Below, piece after piece: positions 32,001 to 47,000 of a DNA stretch of 64,000 nt; within the stretch, counting starts at the first letter, position 1, and the number at the start of each line of letters is the position of its first letter. The notes beneath the pieces were generated by a model. The model saw nothing but the letters and a program-made list of their open reading frames with translations. It was not told where the DNA came from and did no database searches. Source of the stretch: Ischnura elegans (taxonomy: Eukaryota; Arthropoda; Insecta; Odonata; Coenagrionidae); NCBI RefSeq assembly GCF_921293095.1, contig NC_060247.1:56827111-56891110 (forward strand), given 5' to 3'. The position numbers and the translations under genes were made by a program.

Positions 32001-35000
32001 CGTGAGAGCTTCCTAGGTTATCAAAGTATTCAAAAACTTCATCACTGCCAATGTTTCAATTATTGAGGTATCCATTATCCTTGGAGCTTAATGTGGTGGC
32101 TGTCAAAAACCCTATTTATTTATATAAGACACGGTCTCAGGCGTTACTTTGTGGAATTGCTTCATCATAGAATAAAATAAAGCAAAGTAATTTTATTTTA
32201 TCCTATTTATTTACTCTGAGCCTGATGCACATGAGTGCCATCTGATTAGTGGGCCATTCGTTTTCTTGTGCAGTATTCTTTGCTTGTCTTTTATGGGTTT
32301 GCTGAGCAAGTATGTGGTGTCTTGGTGGAAGTTTTTCCCATTGTGACTTATCTCAGCTTCAGACTTTTGTCTTTTCTCCCAGAATTTTCCTTCATATGAA
32401 ATCACTGAATTATAAAATTTTTTCAAACATTTTTAATTTTAAGGTATGAGGTGAAAGGCCGCGTACTTGCTGGAGGGGAACCAGTTCCAAGTGTTGGCCT
32501 CACAATGCTCCACCTTGCCCCATCAGCAGAGCCACCATCAACTGCTGTTGCTGATGAGAATGGAATATTTATCTTTTCCACTGTTGCTCCTGGCAGACAC
32601 CGTATTGTCCCTCAGCGTGGTGAGGATGACATCCGATTGGATGTGGTACCTGCTGCAATGGAAATAGAAGTTGGACATGGCGACTACTCCCTTCCTTCGG
32701 CTTTTGAAGTGAGTGCCTGTGAAATTTATCTTTTGCCAAAATTGATTACCTATTTATGCTAATAGATGAGAGGGTTCGGGTTGGTGTGGTGGAAGAAGTG
32801 TTGGCTTTCCACCCTGTGGGCTTGGGTTCAAATCCCGGTGGTGGCAGAGAATTTTCAGAGACTCCCCTGCTTGAAGTAAGTGTGGAGGACATTTCTAGCT
32901 CAACACTCCGTCCGTTGGATGGGACGTTAAGTCGTGGTCCCCTTGGTGCCTTTCGTTAAGAGCAGGTTAATGCCGACGCCAGGTTTCTCTCCACCCTTCC
33001 TTATCTACCCTTCCCTCATGGCACAAATGACCTCAGCTGTTTGTCACTTCCAAATACCTTACCATTAATTGATGTTCAAATGAGTACGGGTATTTCCATT
33101 TCAAATCGCCCAATATCAATAAAATTTGCTGCTCGACATTTTTAATTATCCCGATTTTTTTTTCAATGGTTCCCTACAAGTAGGCCATCACAAAACACCA
33201 TTTGAAAAAAATTTACAAGCCATTCCTTTTTTTTTTTTGGCAGACATTTTTAAAAGGACGGCTGGGCAAATTTTGATGAAAAATGTGTTTTGCAAAAATT
33301 TTAATTTCGAAGCTACATATTTTGAAAGATATCAGAATAATTTAAAAACTAGTGTGTTTTCCATGTAAAGAACTTTTGAAAACCATTTTTTTAATTTTGC
33401 TATCATAAAAGACAGTCGGTCAAAATCTTTCTGTGAAAACTCAGGAAAAATTTGTCAATATTTACTTTTTAACACCAAAAATTTTTATGAAGGAAACATG
33501 TCAAATGCCTTTTAACGTCGATTTTTGCAGGTCAATATCTAAAAAGGGACTAAATGAAAACAAGTGAAAATTTTACAGAATGTTCTTTATATACATATAA
33601 ATATATAAAAAAAAATTATGACAGACTCTTCTACATTTAGTGTAGTGGAGCAGTGAATTTCAATAAAAATGCAACCACTGAACATGCTCCTGCAGTGGAA
33701 ACAAGGGCTCGTGCAATGCCACTTAGCACACAGGGGCTTGATTAAATAATTCGGCATTGTGACTGCCATTTGTTGTAAACATTTTGTACTGCAGCTCCCG
33801 TAAGTGCATTTTGGTTACAACAGATGGCGATCACGATGCAGACCATGGAAAATATGTATTTCTATTTGTAAGTAATATTCATTATAAATGCAATTTTTAT
33901 TGTTTAAACAATACTTATTGTTACATTAATTATTTTGTTATTACTGATCTCACTGCACGTGCAACGCAACTGGGGGCGAAAAGTTGCGCTGCCCGCTAGG
34001 AGGAAAAGCACATGAAATGCTGAACAGTTCCTGATTTCACTACGGTTTGAGTTAAACTTCGTTTTGACTATGCCCAAAAAGCGAGTTCCTGTACTCCATA
34101 CCTCATTGTGTCGGCCAACCTCAAAGGTAGCGAATTTGAAATTCTGGGCACGCTTCAATTTTTTGAATGTTCATGTCTTTGAAAATTCGTTAGTTGAATT
34201 TTCATAAATAGAGGACTCACTGTTTTTAACTACATATAGGTATCATTTTTTAGGATGAGTTGATTCCACCTTTTCTTTTGCTCCTGGATCTGGTTCTCAC
34301 TCATTCATTTTCATTGCTATGTTTTAAAATGCATTTAATGATTTTCTTAGGATACTGTAATTAACTAACAATTGTAATGCATCAATTATTATGATATTTT
34401 TCTTGATCTTTGCATTATTGACCTGACAACTTCATGGGTATGATCCATCATGCAAGTATAGAAACATTGTAATAGAACAAGTTATTTCAGAAGTTCATGA
34501 CATCTCACTTGCTGTAGTATGAGTTGAAGGGGTGAGAAGCCAAGGGGTACTAGTGATTTTTTGTTCTAAACAGAGTTAGGTGCCGAAATCAGGTAAAGAA
34601 AAGGAACGAGATCAACTAGATATTTACTAGTGCAATTGATTTTCCTGCAGAGAACAGCACAGAACAGAGACTCACTTATATCCCTTGCCCACTTCGTTTA
34701 TTTTTGTATATGTATTTCTTATATCAATTTCTGTTCCTAACTCTGTTTAGAAAAATGTCACTTGTACCCCTTCTTCTTCTCATCTCCTCTTTGTACATTA
34801 TGTTCAAAAGTTTTCAAAATGGTTTTTGTATTTATACTTATAAATGATTTGGGTCTGGATTATTTTTTTACTTTGATTCCGATTCAAAGCTCAAGAACTG
34901 GTGGTACTGAGAACTGAAGAACTAAACCAACTCATTCCTACTGATATTATTTCCATTTCATTACATCCAAATCATCAAAAAGTATCATCTGATGTAATTT

Positions 35001-38000
35001 CAAATTTCCTCATAGAAATGGCAACTTTTATGATGCTGTTATTTTTTATCATTGCAATGAATGATTGACAATGTAAATTATATTATAAATGAATTCAAAG
35101 TGAATTCTGGGAAAATTAGAGTATTTTAGTTATTTTGTCTCTCTATTTTATTGGTGCTAATGTATCCAACCTTTATGCAGAAATGCTATTTTGCTAGGAT
35201 TTTGTTGCATCAAATTCTTGCACAAATTAATCAGTTATTACATTTTTTTCTGGGGTTATGATGGCAGTGAATCTATTTAAAAAATATGACGATGAAAGCC
35301 ATTTTCAGACTTTTCTATCAGCTTAATATGTATTAATTAATATGATAGCCTCTTGTTAGTAATGTTTGATATAAATTATTGAAGTAGTGAACACTTGTTG
35401 TAAATAAAGTATACATACTACCATTGCTTTCTGAATGCTTTTTTAATTGTGAGTAGTATGCTTTGGCCAAACTCTTTCATTGTATTATTCAAATAATTGG
35501 TCGTTGAAGGTTAAAGGATTTGGTGTGAGTGGTCGGCTTTTGTCAGCCCCAGATGTTGGTGTTGGAGGAGTTCTTATTTATGTGGATGGGAAGAAAGCAT
35601 CCGTTACTGACTCTGGAGGACATTACAAACTCGAAGATGTGCAAGCCGGGCAGCGGAAACTCACTTTCCAGTCATGTAAGTAATTTCAAAATTCTAATAA
35701 TCCATTCTCTGGCATTAGATGTTTGAATTATGCAATTATCTCCTATATATTGTTGTTCCAAAAACCACAGCCAGATGTTTTGTTGACAATGCAATCTTCA
35801 ATGGTTGAATATTTTAACCACATTTATAACTGCTGGTGGCTCTGATGTTAGGTACGTACTGAATTTGGTGAGGTTAACTATGTACCTTTTTTAAAAGATA
35901 CAGTGTCCGGCTTGATACTGTGGAAATCTTTGATATTCACCTTAGTACCTTTTGTCTGTTTCCACACACTTTTATTTAAACCGACCATAGTTTCGGCAAT
36001 GCGTACCTTGATAATGGCAATTTTCATTTTTAGTGGGAATAAGAACATGAGCCAAGCAATCTAAGATTCAGCAGGTTCCAGAAGCGATACAGCATCATTA
36101 TATGCTACTGAATTGTCTTGTCCAAATTGGTTAGAATACCGTGTAGGCTTGCGTACAAAGCTTATTCAGTCAGGTGATTAATATTGCAATGATTCCTTCC
36201 TTTTCCTTAGGGACCCTGCGTTGGGTTTTTGTGAGCTAATTCAATATTAAATAGGAGAAAGTGGTCAGTTTCCCCTAGTTCTCCTAAGTATTTGCATTGG
36301 CTGCCGGAGAAAGGGAATCATGCTGTTTGTCTGGGCCACATGTCCTCCAAAATAGACTTTGGTTTCTGTCATAATCTTGTGAAAGAGCTATCAATCTTTT
36401 GAGCTTTGAAAGAGCTGTCATAATCTAGCATCAATTGCTGTGAGCTTTTCTTTATAGGCTGATCTCTCCCTCTTTTACTTGTCACTTTTTTTTGTTATAA
36501 TGTGCTTTGAGCAATAGACCATAATAGCGATTGATGCACTTCTAAGTAAACAAGGAAGTTTAGAAATGTGCTGCAATCAACTGGCAGTTTTTACTTTATG
36601 GGTGAAATTAATTTAAATATTCTGCCTTTTGTGTATATTTTAGAGGTAACCTAATACTAATTTATTTGTTCTTCTTGCTTATGAACCTGAAAATTTTTTT
36701 GCAGCTGACTACCACTTTCCCAGCTTTGATGCTAGAATAGCTCCAGATTCTCCACGGCTGCCTATTGTATATGCAGACAAGTTCAGAATGTGTGGACGGA
36801 TATCTGGTGATGGACTTCCTTCAGGAACCTCAGCTTCCTTGAGGAAAATTGTTTTAGAAAAGAGTACAGAAAATGGGAAGTGGGAACAAAGTGGAGAATT
36901 GGTGTCCGGTTCTGATGGTCGCTTCTGCAAATTCTTGGAGCCTGGTTCTTACCGTGCGCGTGCAACATCTACTGAGGAGGAGCAGATAACATTGGGATTG
37001 AGGTTTGAGAAATTAGTATTACTCTGTGTTATATGCAATGGAGGACCTTGTTCAATTGATGCTAATACATTTTATTTAAAGGGCTCATTGTTTAATTTTT
37101 TAAATTTGCTTTAACATTATTATGAGTGTTAGAGGTTAGGGAGTGTGAACATTCTTTTAAGAATAAATAGACAATGCATGGTTTTGAATGACTAGTGAAG
37201 CCATATGCTTACATTGTTAGGATTCCTTTAATGTTTAAAGATAATGCATAAACAACCTTACCACTTTAGTGGTTATCACCTGAGATGTGGTTAATGGGCT
37301 AGAGAATTTGACCATGTTATTCGAGGTAATGTTGTTCTTGCTTATGTATCTTACTCATTTAAACCATGTCTAAATCAAAGACCCTTCTCCTGTCCCCCTC
37401 TTGGCTGCATCTTGAGAAGCCCATTCATGAAAGGTATGGTGAAGTATCAATTTTACATGCCTCGACTTAACATAATTCTTGATTTTACTTTGCTGCAATA
37501 AGTCCTGCTGGTATGCTTTGAATGTGACCAAGTGTAACTCAAGGCTTTATTGTATTTTATACCAGTAAACTTCCATGTGATTTTCTGTGTTTTGAAGGCT
37601 AACTTACTTCACTATAAATTTTTGGAGGCTAAGAATTTGTTTCTTGCTCATTCCTGTAATTTTTAGCAATGGGAAACAATGTGACCCTCTGTGAATGAAG
37701 TTATGGATAATAGATAACTTTTGAGAAATGTGATGTGCTGTAGTGCTTCAGATGAAATTGTCTGTCGTGTAACTTCATAAAATCACACATGTAGCTGGAA
37801 ACTTTATCTTTCCCTTATAGTCTCAACCAGGAAACCCTGCCTTCCTTCTTTTGCATGTGAATTTAATGTTCCAGTACTTTGGGAAAGTATGAATTGTTGT
37901 CTATTTAAGCCCTTTAATATATGAAAGATGAAAAGGCCTCTGCATTTTTTTAGACCTTCAGTCAAGAAAATTTTAATTGTATCCTCCTTGTATTTAACTT

Positions 38001-41000
38001 AATGAATTTATTTTATATTGGATAATTTTCATTCCAGGTTCACTCCTGATCCAGCCACTTTTGAGGTTGTTGACAGACCAGTCCCCCATGGTCCATCATT
38101 TTCTCGTGTCCGATGTACTCTTTCTGGCCGTCTTTTCTGCCTCCCACCTACACCATGCCCAGACATTTTAATATCCCTAGCACCTGTCCATCGGCAATTA
38201 TCACCTCGTGAAATGCCTCCCCCTGTTCTGTCCAGACGTGGGACGTATACTTTTGAGGGGCTAGCTCCTGGGGAGTATGAGGTAATTGTTGGCCTTGGCG
38301 GAAACAGATGCTGGGAGAAAGACATCCACGTTGTGAAGCTAGACTCAGCTAAGACATGGGCTCCACCATTTCGTCAGACTGGGTACTCAGCATCTATCAT
38401 ATCATCTCATGCCACTGAGGTCACATTTGCTCCACATAGTGGATTGTCTCAGGGGTTGGTAAAAGTTCCTGCTGGAACATCAAGTCTGTGCCTTCCTGGT
38501 CCTGGGCCATATGATTTGGAGCCCGTTGGCACCAGTTGTCACGGTTTTGAGCCAGCTCGTGTTCGATGGGAGGCAGGAATGACGGTTAACCTCAGAGCCA
38601 CATCTCATACGGTTGGGGGAATCATTTTGTCATCGGATTTGGTGGATGATCTTTTTGTGGGCATAGATCCACCAACAGCTGATGGAAAGGTAGGTGTAGA
38701 AGATGTAACTTCCTTCCCATTTGTTTGTCACCCCCCTCCAGTCGAACCTAGTGCCTTCTACACCCCCATCATTTCTGGAAATTTCCACAATAAAGCTTAC
38801 TGGTATGACACGGGTATCTTCAAAATGGGTGCATTCAGCTGCACTTTTCTCAGTGATTAGTTCATCATGATGTTATGATGAGTGAGTGAGAGTTACCGAA
38901 TGCAATAGTTTGCAGCATGACTCCCAACTGATTTCCTCTCTTCTGATGTGTGAGGATTGGAAGTGAGCGTGGTGTTCCTATGCTCACTGAAATGGCAACT
39001 GCTCAGTGCCGTGATGTCGCTCTATCCATTCCCGTGACATCACGGCACTGTGCAGTCACTATTTTAGTGAGCGTAGACACACGGTGATCACTTCCAATCA
39101 CCATGGAGTAGGAGGGAGGAAAACAAATGAAAGTCATGCTGTGCACTACTACATTTGGTACCCCCTCACCGATTGATCATGACGTCATAGTCAACTGATC
39201 ACTTGGAAAAGTGTGGCTGAATGAAATCAATATTTTCTTCAGTACGATATAAATGATGTCACACAACTTTTGATTGTAGTATTAGAATTTTTCGTGATCT
39301 ATCGGTTTTATTTAATATTGGTTTACTTGAGGATTTTCCGAGCGAGATGATGAAAAATCCCTACCTGTGTAGCCATTACTGTCGGCATTGTAGAGTATAC
39401 CCTCCCAATGATGACAGAATAGTTTTTTAATATTTAGCCATCAAATGAATATATTCAGAAAATATTATGTTGCAACTGGAGGGCAATTGTTTTTCATCCA
39501 ACTCTAGTACGAAATGTTGATGTCATTGATGATACTCAGAAGATGGTTCTGCATAACGAAATACCTAAGAATAGCATTAGTACAAATGCATTTTCACACA
39601 AAAAATTTGTGGGTGATGTTACAAGTTATTATTCAGGAGAAAGTTATGTCTTATATGCTATGAAACTCTGAATCTCCCAATTGAAGCTCTTAATACTGCC
39701 TATGCTGGTAGTTAGTGACCCTCTTTTTGATAGGAGCAACTTTTTTGGAGAATCTTTTTCCTTGCTGTATAGCTTACATAATGTGCTTTTTCTCAATGCA
39801 TGAAGCATTTATTTTGTGAATAATTTGGTATAGATTTCAAGTTATTAGTGAATGTTACTGACATTTTTAAGCTAGGTGAAAAATGAGAAAAATTCCTTAG
39901 TGTGAAGCTGATACTATTGAAAACCCATTTTAAAAAGAAATGAAGAAATTATTATTGCTCAAATACTTCTACTATTAGCTTCTATGTGAAAAAAGAAGTC
40001 TCTTTGGTGAGTGACATAGTTATTACTATTTCTGTCAGTGGTGTTTGTCATCAGATTCAATGACTTTATAATGTGGAATGAGCATGACTAAATTGCTGCT
40101 CAACCATCTATCTTTCAATTTATTTTTGTCCAATCAGCATATTATGATTTTCTGGTGATTGCATAATACATGTACATACATACTATAGCTTAGCATGCTT
40201 ACCTTATCGCATGTTGGTTATTCTTAATGGTTGGAGTAGGGTACAGATTGAATCATGTTCTTGTTTTCTGAATTAGTATATTCCCTCTCTCCTAATTCAT
40301 ATTTTAAAAAAATGGTTATAGTACTATTTGATGTTTTAATTCTAAGAATGTTTTATTTGTTTTTTTATTATATCTGTTTGTTTATTTGAGCATGAAATAC
40401 ATGCTAGAATTGAGAAATTATGTCTTTCAATTTCTTTTAAGCAAAAAATTTTCTTTCCTTTTTTTCTTTAAATTATTCTTAGTCTACTTGATTGATGCTA
40501 CCTTGGCCAAAATGAAATTGGGTGTTAAAATTCATATTTCTTTTAGTGTTTTCATTCTTAATTGTGTGTGTTCTAAAGAGTGTCTGGTTTATAAATGTAA
40601 TGCAATTGAAAATGAGCACAGGTGGCTGTTCCTTTCAAATTATTTCCCTTGTGAAATTTTGATGGATTAATGATTTCTTAAAATTGATACCTATCTGTAT
40701 TTTTGCATTTATGAACAGGGTTCATTTAGGAAATCAGTGAGAGGTCAGAGAAATAAAAATTGGGACTGGAAGTCTGGGAAATAAGATTATGATTAGGGAA
40801 AAATTCCGGAGGCACAGCAGAAAGACCGAAATCGTGGTTGAATGCATGGGCCATCGTTGCATTGGAGTGGCATGATGTGTATTTTGCTGCCATTCTGGCT
40901 TGACGTCTTGGGTTAGCTCCAACTTGGCACTCATTGACGTTATTTCAGGGAACACTTATCCCTTCTGGCTTGGAAAGACTTAGTCTGTAACATAATATAG

Positions 41001-44000
41001 TTCTAAAGAAAGCCATGCAATTTGTGGAAAATTGCTGAGAAATTAGTCTGGGTGCCTCTGGAGACTTTGAATCTATGTGCTATTGATTGCTGGAGCTATT
41101 ACAGGGTTCCCACTCAACTGTGAAAACCTTAAAACCGTGAATTAGCCGTGAATTTCGTCTTCCGTGCAATAACCTGGAAAAAGCCATGAATTTCGTAATA
41201 AAACCATAAAAATCTCTCAAACCTGATTGTAGAGCTACGATTGACAGATCAAATGAAGTATCGATATGTTGATCATATTTCAAGGTCAGTCACGTGCATA
41301 CACTGCCTATGCATTTATCTGTACACGAGTTTTCGGTGCGCAATTATTGGTCCTTGTGCCATGATGACACATTGACCTTAAACCTGTGCCAAAGCTGGAA
41401 GACTGGTAACCAAAGTGTTCATTAACACCTATGTAAATTCAGACACTTCTTAACTTCCCAGTCACCCTGGTACCTCCATTTTCCCATTCACAACCGGAGC
41501 TGAATTTTCAAACGATATGTGACGTCATAAGAGATAGCACTGTCGTTGCTGCGTTTGCATCCAAGGCGTCTGTCGCGTTTGTTAAATTTTTAGTCAACGT
41601 GCAGCCGATGATTGTTACATGATCAATATTTCTGCCTAAAATGGCTAATCAACAGACCGTGAATTTGACGACATTTAGACCGCGAAAACCTGGAAAAAAC
41701 TGTGAATTTTATAACTTAATGAGTGTGGGAACCCTGTTTTAACAATAGTACCTTTCAGAGCTCCATGGAGAGCAATATCTTAGAGTTTCATCATGTTTCT
41801 AAGTCTGACAGAACCAACCAAATAAGAATGATATTTTGGTAACTGTTTGGCTATAGGAATTTATTTCCCCCTCGAGCAGTAAAGGACTCAAATAAATGCT
41901 TGGTGAGACTGAGTTGTTAAATTACTCCTTGGTACATTTCCTTTCCTTCCATTTTATTTGTCTAAGGCTCCTGTCTAAAACCCCCAAAAAATTGAAGCAT
42001 AAAATTTTGGAGCAAAATGAAAAGTGTGGAAAATTACTATGTACAGCTTTTTGACCTATTACTATCCATGAACTTCCACTAAGTCAACTCGTCGACAATC
42101 AATCTGAACCCCAACACATGATTGCTGAGGGAGCTTGCTTAGGAAATAATAAATAAAAATAAATGTATGAATGATTTACCATTGATATGAAGTCAGTGAA
42201 ATTTTTATGTAGTAATTTGGACTGGAAGTCAGGGAAAAGTTAGGATAATTGACAATTGGTACTAATCCTGGAATTGGAATTGATATCAACATGGTTACTT
42301 CGTTGGAATAAGCATAGCTTTAAGTGTAGTCATAATATTTATTCTTTTTATCACATGGCGTAAGATACATAATCTGTGTTATAAACATTGTATATGAGGG
42401 CATGCATTTGGTATTCTTGAAAACAGCAGCATGAATTCAACCCCACCCATAGAGGAATCATAAATTTTGAACCTTATCTTTAATTTTCATCTGAAGAATT
42501 GTGCTTATTCGACCAAATAATGAAAATGTGGTTTGAAATTGCAGACACGAGTAGGACCATTGGTTCCATCTCGGGAAAAAGGCCCAGTTGGAACTGAGCG
42601 CTTCCGTTATGTATTCAGCATGAGGGCATATGAAGGGAAGATAGTGACTGTGCGACCTTGGGCCCGAGAGTTGCTGTTTGAACCTGGATCTCAAACAATT
42701 GAAGTGGGCAATGACTGTCATGCTGGGGCTGCTACATTCCTCGCTCGGAAAGGAGTTGTTCTTTCTGGTGGCACATCTCCTCCTGTTCCTGGAGTTATCA
42801 TCACAATACTTCAGGTATTTTACATATTATGCCAGGGTTGTGTGTTGCAGAATGATGTAATGCCTTTTTATTAGGGCAAGAAATTAAGTATCTGCAATTT
42901 GATAGAGTCTTTATATATTACTCATATGGACTGTAGAGTGATTTTGGTGGTGGTTATGTTGAATTTTCCTATCCATTGAGTTATGTTCACTTGAATTGGG
43001 AAAATGAGTTCCGTTTCACTGCAGTCATGTCTCTTTGTTAAGACTCTCTCAAATTAATTTTTCTTTACATTTGGCTCTTCTCTTTTCAATTTTGATAGAT
43101 TTTTTGTATATTTTTGAAAATTTTAGTGATAATAATCTAAATCAAGTAACTACAATGCCTATTTGTTGTTTGAAGGCTCTTGTTAATAAATTTTACAATA
43201 ACCTCTGGACTTGCTCATCTGTTTACGTTTTGATAATTTCTTTCAGTTAGGTCTAATCATGTAACTTAAATTTCCTTTGTTCTCCTTCTTTTTAAAGCTA
43301 AATACAAATTGTTTGATAATAAGGTATGATCATTCTTCAATTTATGTGACCAACTTCATTTTATTTGAAAATTTTCATATTCTTAGGATGGGCAGAAAGA
43401 GATAGCAGCAACTGCTGAAACAAATGCTGAAGGTGTGTTCTCAGTGGGCCCTCTTGGGGGTGAAGGGCCATTTACTGTGACTGCTGTTAAAGAAGGTTAT
43501 GTGCTGACCCCTATACCTGGTAAACTACATTGGTTCAATGCCCGCAGGCTTGCTGAGGTTTTGGTGGAGGTCGTTGAAGAAGTAACTACAGGTTTGTCAT
43601 CATCTGTATAGTCTTTTAATGCATCTCTTATGCATCTCTTTGGTTCCTTTCTTTCTTCTGTATTTCTTTTACACTTGAATAAAAATGAAGTCCCCAAGGA
43701 TAGGGCGTAAAATATTTTGTACGTATTATAAAACTTCCCTTTCCTGTCCCACTCTTTCTCGCCCAGTATGGCCTTGGGGAATTCATTTTCTTTCAACTGT
43801 TTAATGGTCATAGAATGTTCATTTGATTATTTCTTTGAAACACTTGTTGCGGAGCTGAATCTTCCTTCCCAGGTTAAGACTGTGGTGGAACTCACTGTTG
43901 AGTCTCCACGTATACTCCACACTGTGCCGTGTAACCCTTTGTTGAAACTTGTGTGAGCTCATCTTTCTTAAATTTACTTGTAAACTCTATTCTGAAGTGG

Positions 44001-47000
44001 CCTCTGGGAGTTGAGTCATTAACAGTCAAGAGTAAAAGCGTTTCATACAAAATTGCATTCTGATTGGTTTTCTCTGATCAATTGTGGTGGGCCAAGTTGC
44101 AGATGGTTGGCCATTTTGCTTGGTGCCACCCATTCTTGCTGACCCACCGGTGGGTCGCACTTAACTTTTGGTCGCACCACATTGTGTACTGTATGCAGAA
44201 TAAACAAACCAAGTGTTACATCTCTAATTTCTCCTTTTGATGAATTGCAATAACTGCAAAATGAGGATTAACCTTCCGTTAGGTACATTGGATCTGCCAA
44301 GCGCAGCACGAGTGTATTTTTCATATCTCCATGCCACTAGGCATCATAGAACCTTGGCTCTTATAGTGGTTGTTTATTTTGACATACTCTGTCACCTTTT
44401 AGCAAAATAAAAAACACTGATCTTATTGAATTCACATGCTAAAATAAATTACATGCAATAATACTGAATAGCCTAAAGGGCAGGTTCAATCATACCTTGC
44501 TGGATTGGTATGGGGCCATATGACAGCATATAAAGAGGTCTCTGTATTGCACGAAAGGCATCATGTAAGTGTTAGACTATACTAATAATTGTGATTTAAA
44601 CTTTAAAGGTGCAACTCTGAGCCATGATAAGGGTTAATAATGTTATTTCACATATGTGCTTCTTAGGCACATTGCGCCTGAACTCAGCAATTCCAATATT
44701 GTGCCTGACGAAATGTTGACAGTAAATTTGCTGTTGTGGAGGGAGGAAGTGGGGTGTAACTCTCTTGCAGGCCATGCTGTAGTGAACGTATTAACGTCTG
44801 TTCTCCCTCTGATTTTCAAGCATTTTCCTCATCTTTCATGCTGAGTTCCTTTTGGCACCTTACATGACAAAAATTATTTTCCACTTTAAAGATCCATTCT
44901 TCATCCTTATTTTAAAGCTTTTAATAAAATTTCATTTAACCCTATCAACCTCATCAGTTCCTTGTGCTGTGTACATGTGCTTGGTGTTACTAAATAATCT
45001 TTATATCATTTATAAGCTTAATTGTATGTATATCATCACTCTTTCATGTTGAATTTGGAGGAATAGGATACTTGCTGGGGAGTATTTCTCCTCAGCTATT
45101 TTTGAAGGCCACAAAGGTCCTCCATGCTTGTTCTATTTCATGCTTGTTGCAATTGGTTACTTTCACAGCTTTCATAAAGACTATCTCCCCATCTTTTCTC
45201 CGATTTTGATTTTTTTTCACTTGAGGAGTTAGTATTTTATGTTTAAAAAACCGGAAACTATAAAAATTGCATTGATTTTTGTAGAAAACTGAATAAAGAG
45301 AAATGTATGTCTTAATATTTGCATCCGTGAAGCTCCTGCTCTGTTATGCCTTAAATGACTTAGTCTTCTTTGATTGTCAACTCCAGGGTAATCTACAATT
45401 AAATATGCTTTCATAGGCTCTGAAACTGCCACTGTGCCTCTTGCTGGGGTTCTGCTGTCTTTATCTGGAGCTGAGCACTATCGAAGAAACAGTGCCACTG
45501 GAAGTGATGGTAGGTTAACTTTTGGGTCTCTGAGTCCCTCAGAGTACTTCCTGCGGCCCATGATGAAAGAGTACAGCTTTGATCCACCATCGGAGATGGT
45601 AGAGGTAGCTGAAGGAGCAACAGTAGAAGTCAGAATAATGTAAGTTTTAATCAGTATTTTTCTACTTATTCGGATAGATCTTTAGCAAGATTATTATCAT
45701 CTATTGCTTTAGGTGTGATGCAGTGTGATCATGCCATCTTAAAAGAAAGACCATTAGCTATTCCTCTTGTGTAAAACTTAGCATATTAATGCTATGAAAA
45801 TCAATGACAATCATTGTTAAGGTGCTAAGGGAATGATGTTTTTCGATTAAAATTTGTTATGCAGATAAAGTTTTTCTACTAGTGAAATTTGAATGTTGGT
45901 CATTCTGTGCCAAGTTGACAAGTTGATGTAAGCAATTCTGTCGAAATTGGAATATGGTCATCATTTGATTGCAAAATGAAAACCGAGAAACTGTTTTGTA
46001 GTGTACTGTGCAATTTGGTGATGTAAAAGGCATTTCAATGGTGTAAAACTAGAATTTGGCCTAAGTTTCTTTATGTTTGATGGTAATTTATCTCCATAAA
46101 TATGTGTAACGTCCCCGGCTCCACTACCGAAGTTGCAGGTTGTGCATTAAAGTTTGGGTTCTTGCTCTTTATTTAACCCTAAGTTTATTTCCATGTGAAA
46201 TCCCAACAAATCAATTAAATGAACAAATATCGAGTAATGAATTTATGGTGCCCATCCTTGGTCCTGTTGGAGTTAGAACTATCATTAAAATGCATTCAAA
46301 TTTCTTTAAGTTGGGGGTTAATGGTGAAATGCCCTCCTCTTTTCCCATTTTAGGGGTCACAGAGTTGCTTTTAGCTGCTTTGGTTCTGTGACGTCACCTT
46401 GTGGCGATCCGGAAGTGGGAGTTGTGGTGGAAGCTGTTGGAGTAGGTGGTGGTCCCAAGTGCCTCCACATGCAGGAAGAAGCTGTGTCGGAACGCACTGG
46501 GCAGTTCAGGATCAGAGGCTTAATTCCTTCAGTAAGAATTTTATGGACTACTTATTGTGTTTCATAGGCTTGTGCTTCTTGCCCAAGCCTTTTAATCTGC
46601 TAAAATCCCTTGATAGATCATTATGTACTCTTTCTGGCAAATATCAATCATAAATTTTTTTAAACTTTCCAATTAGGTGTAAATTTTGATGCCTGCCTGA
46701 GTTGGAAAGTTGAGATGAGTTGGCCACAACTAGGTTTTATTTATTTATTTCATCTCCAAAAATGGCACAATGGCTTTTAAATTGGCTGTTCCTTAAATAA
46801 ATAATACCTAAAAGATAACAAACAGTAGCACAATGAATGAAAACTAACAATTTAACAAGAAAAAATTTTTAAACATAAGAAGGGACACTATTGATTAGAC
46901 AATGGTGAATTATTCAGATGGCATTTTAAGGTGGCTTTGTAACTAGTGGCAGAGGAAAATAGGTCCAGGGAAGGGATTTTTGAAGCTATGGAGTTAAACA

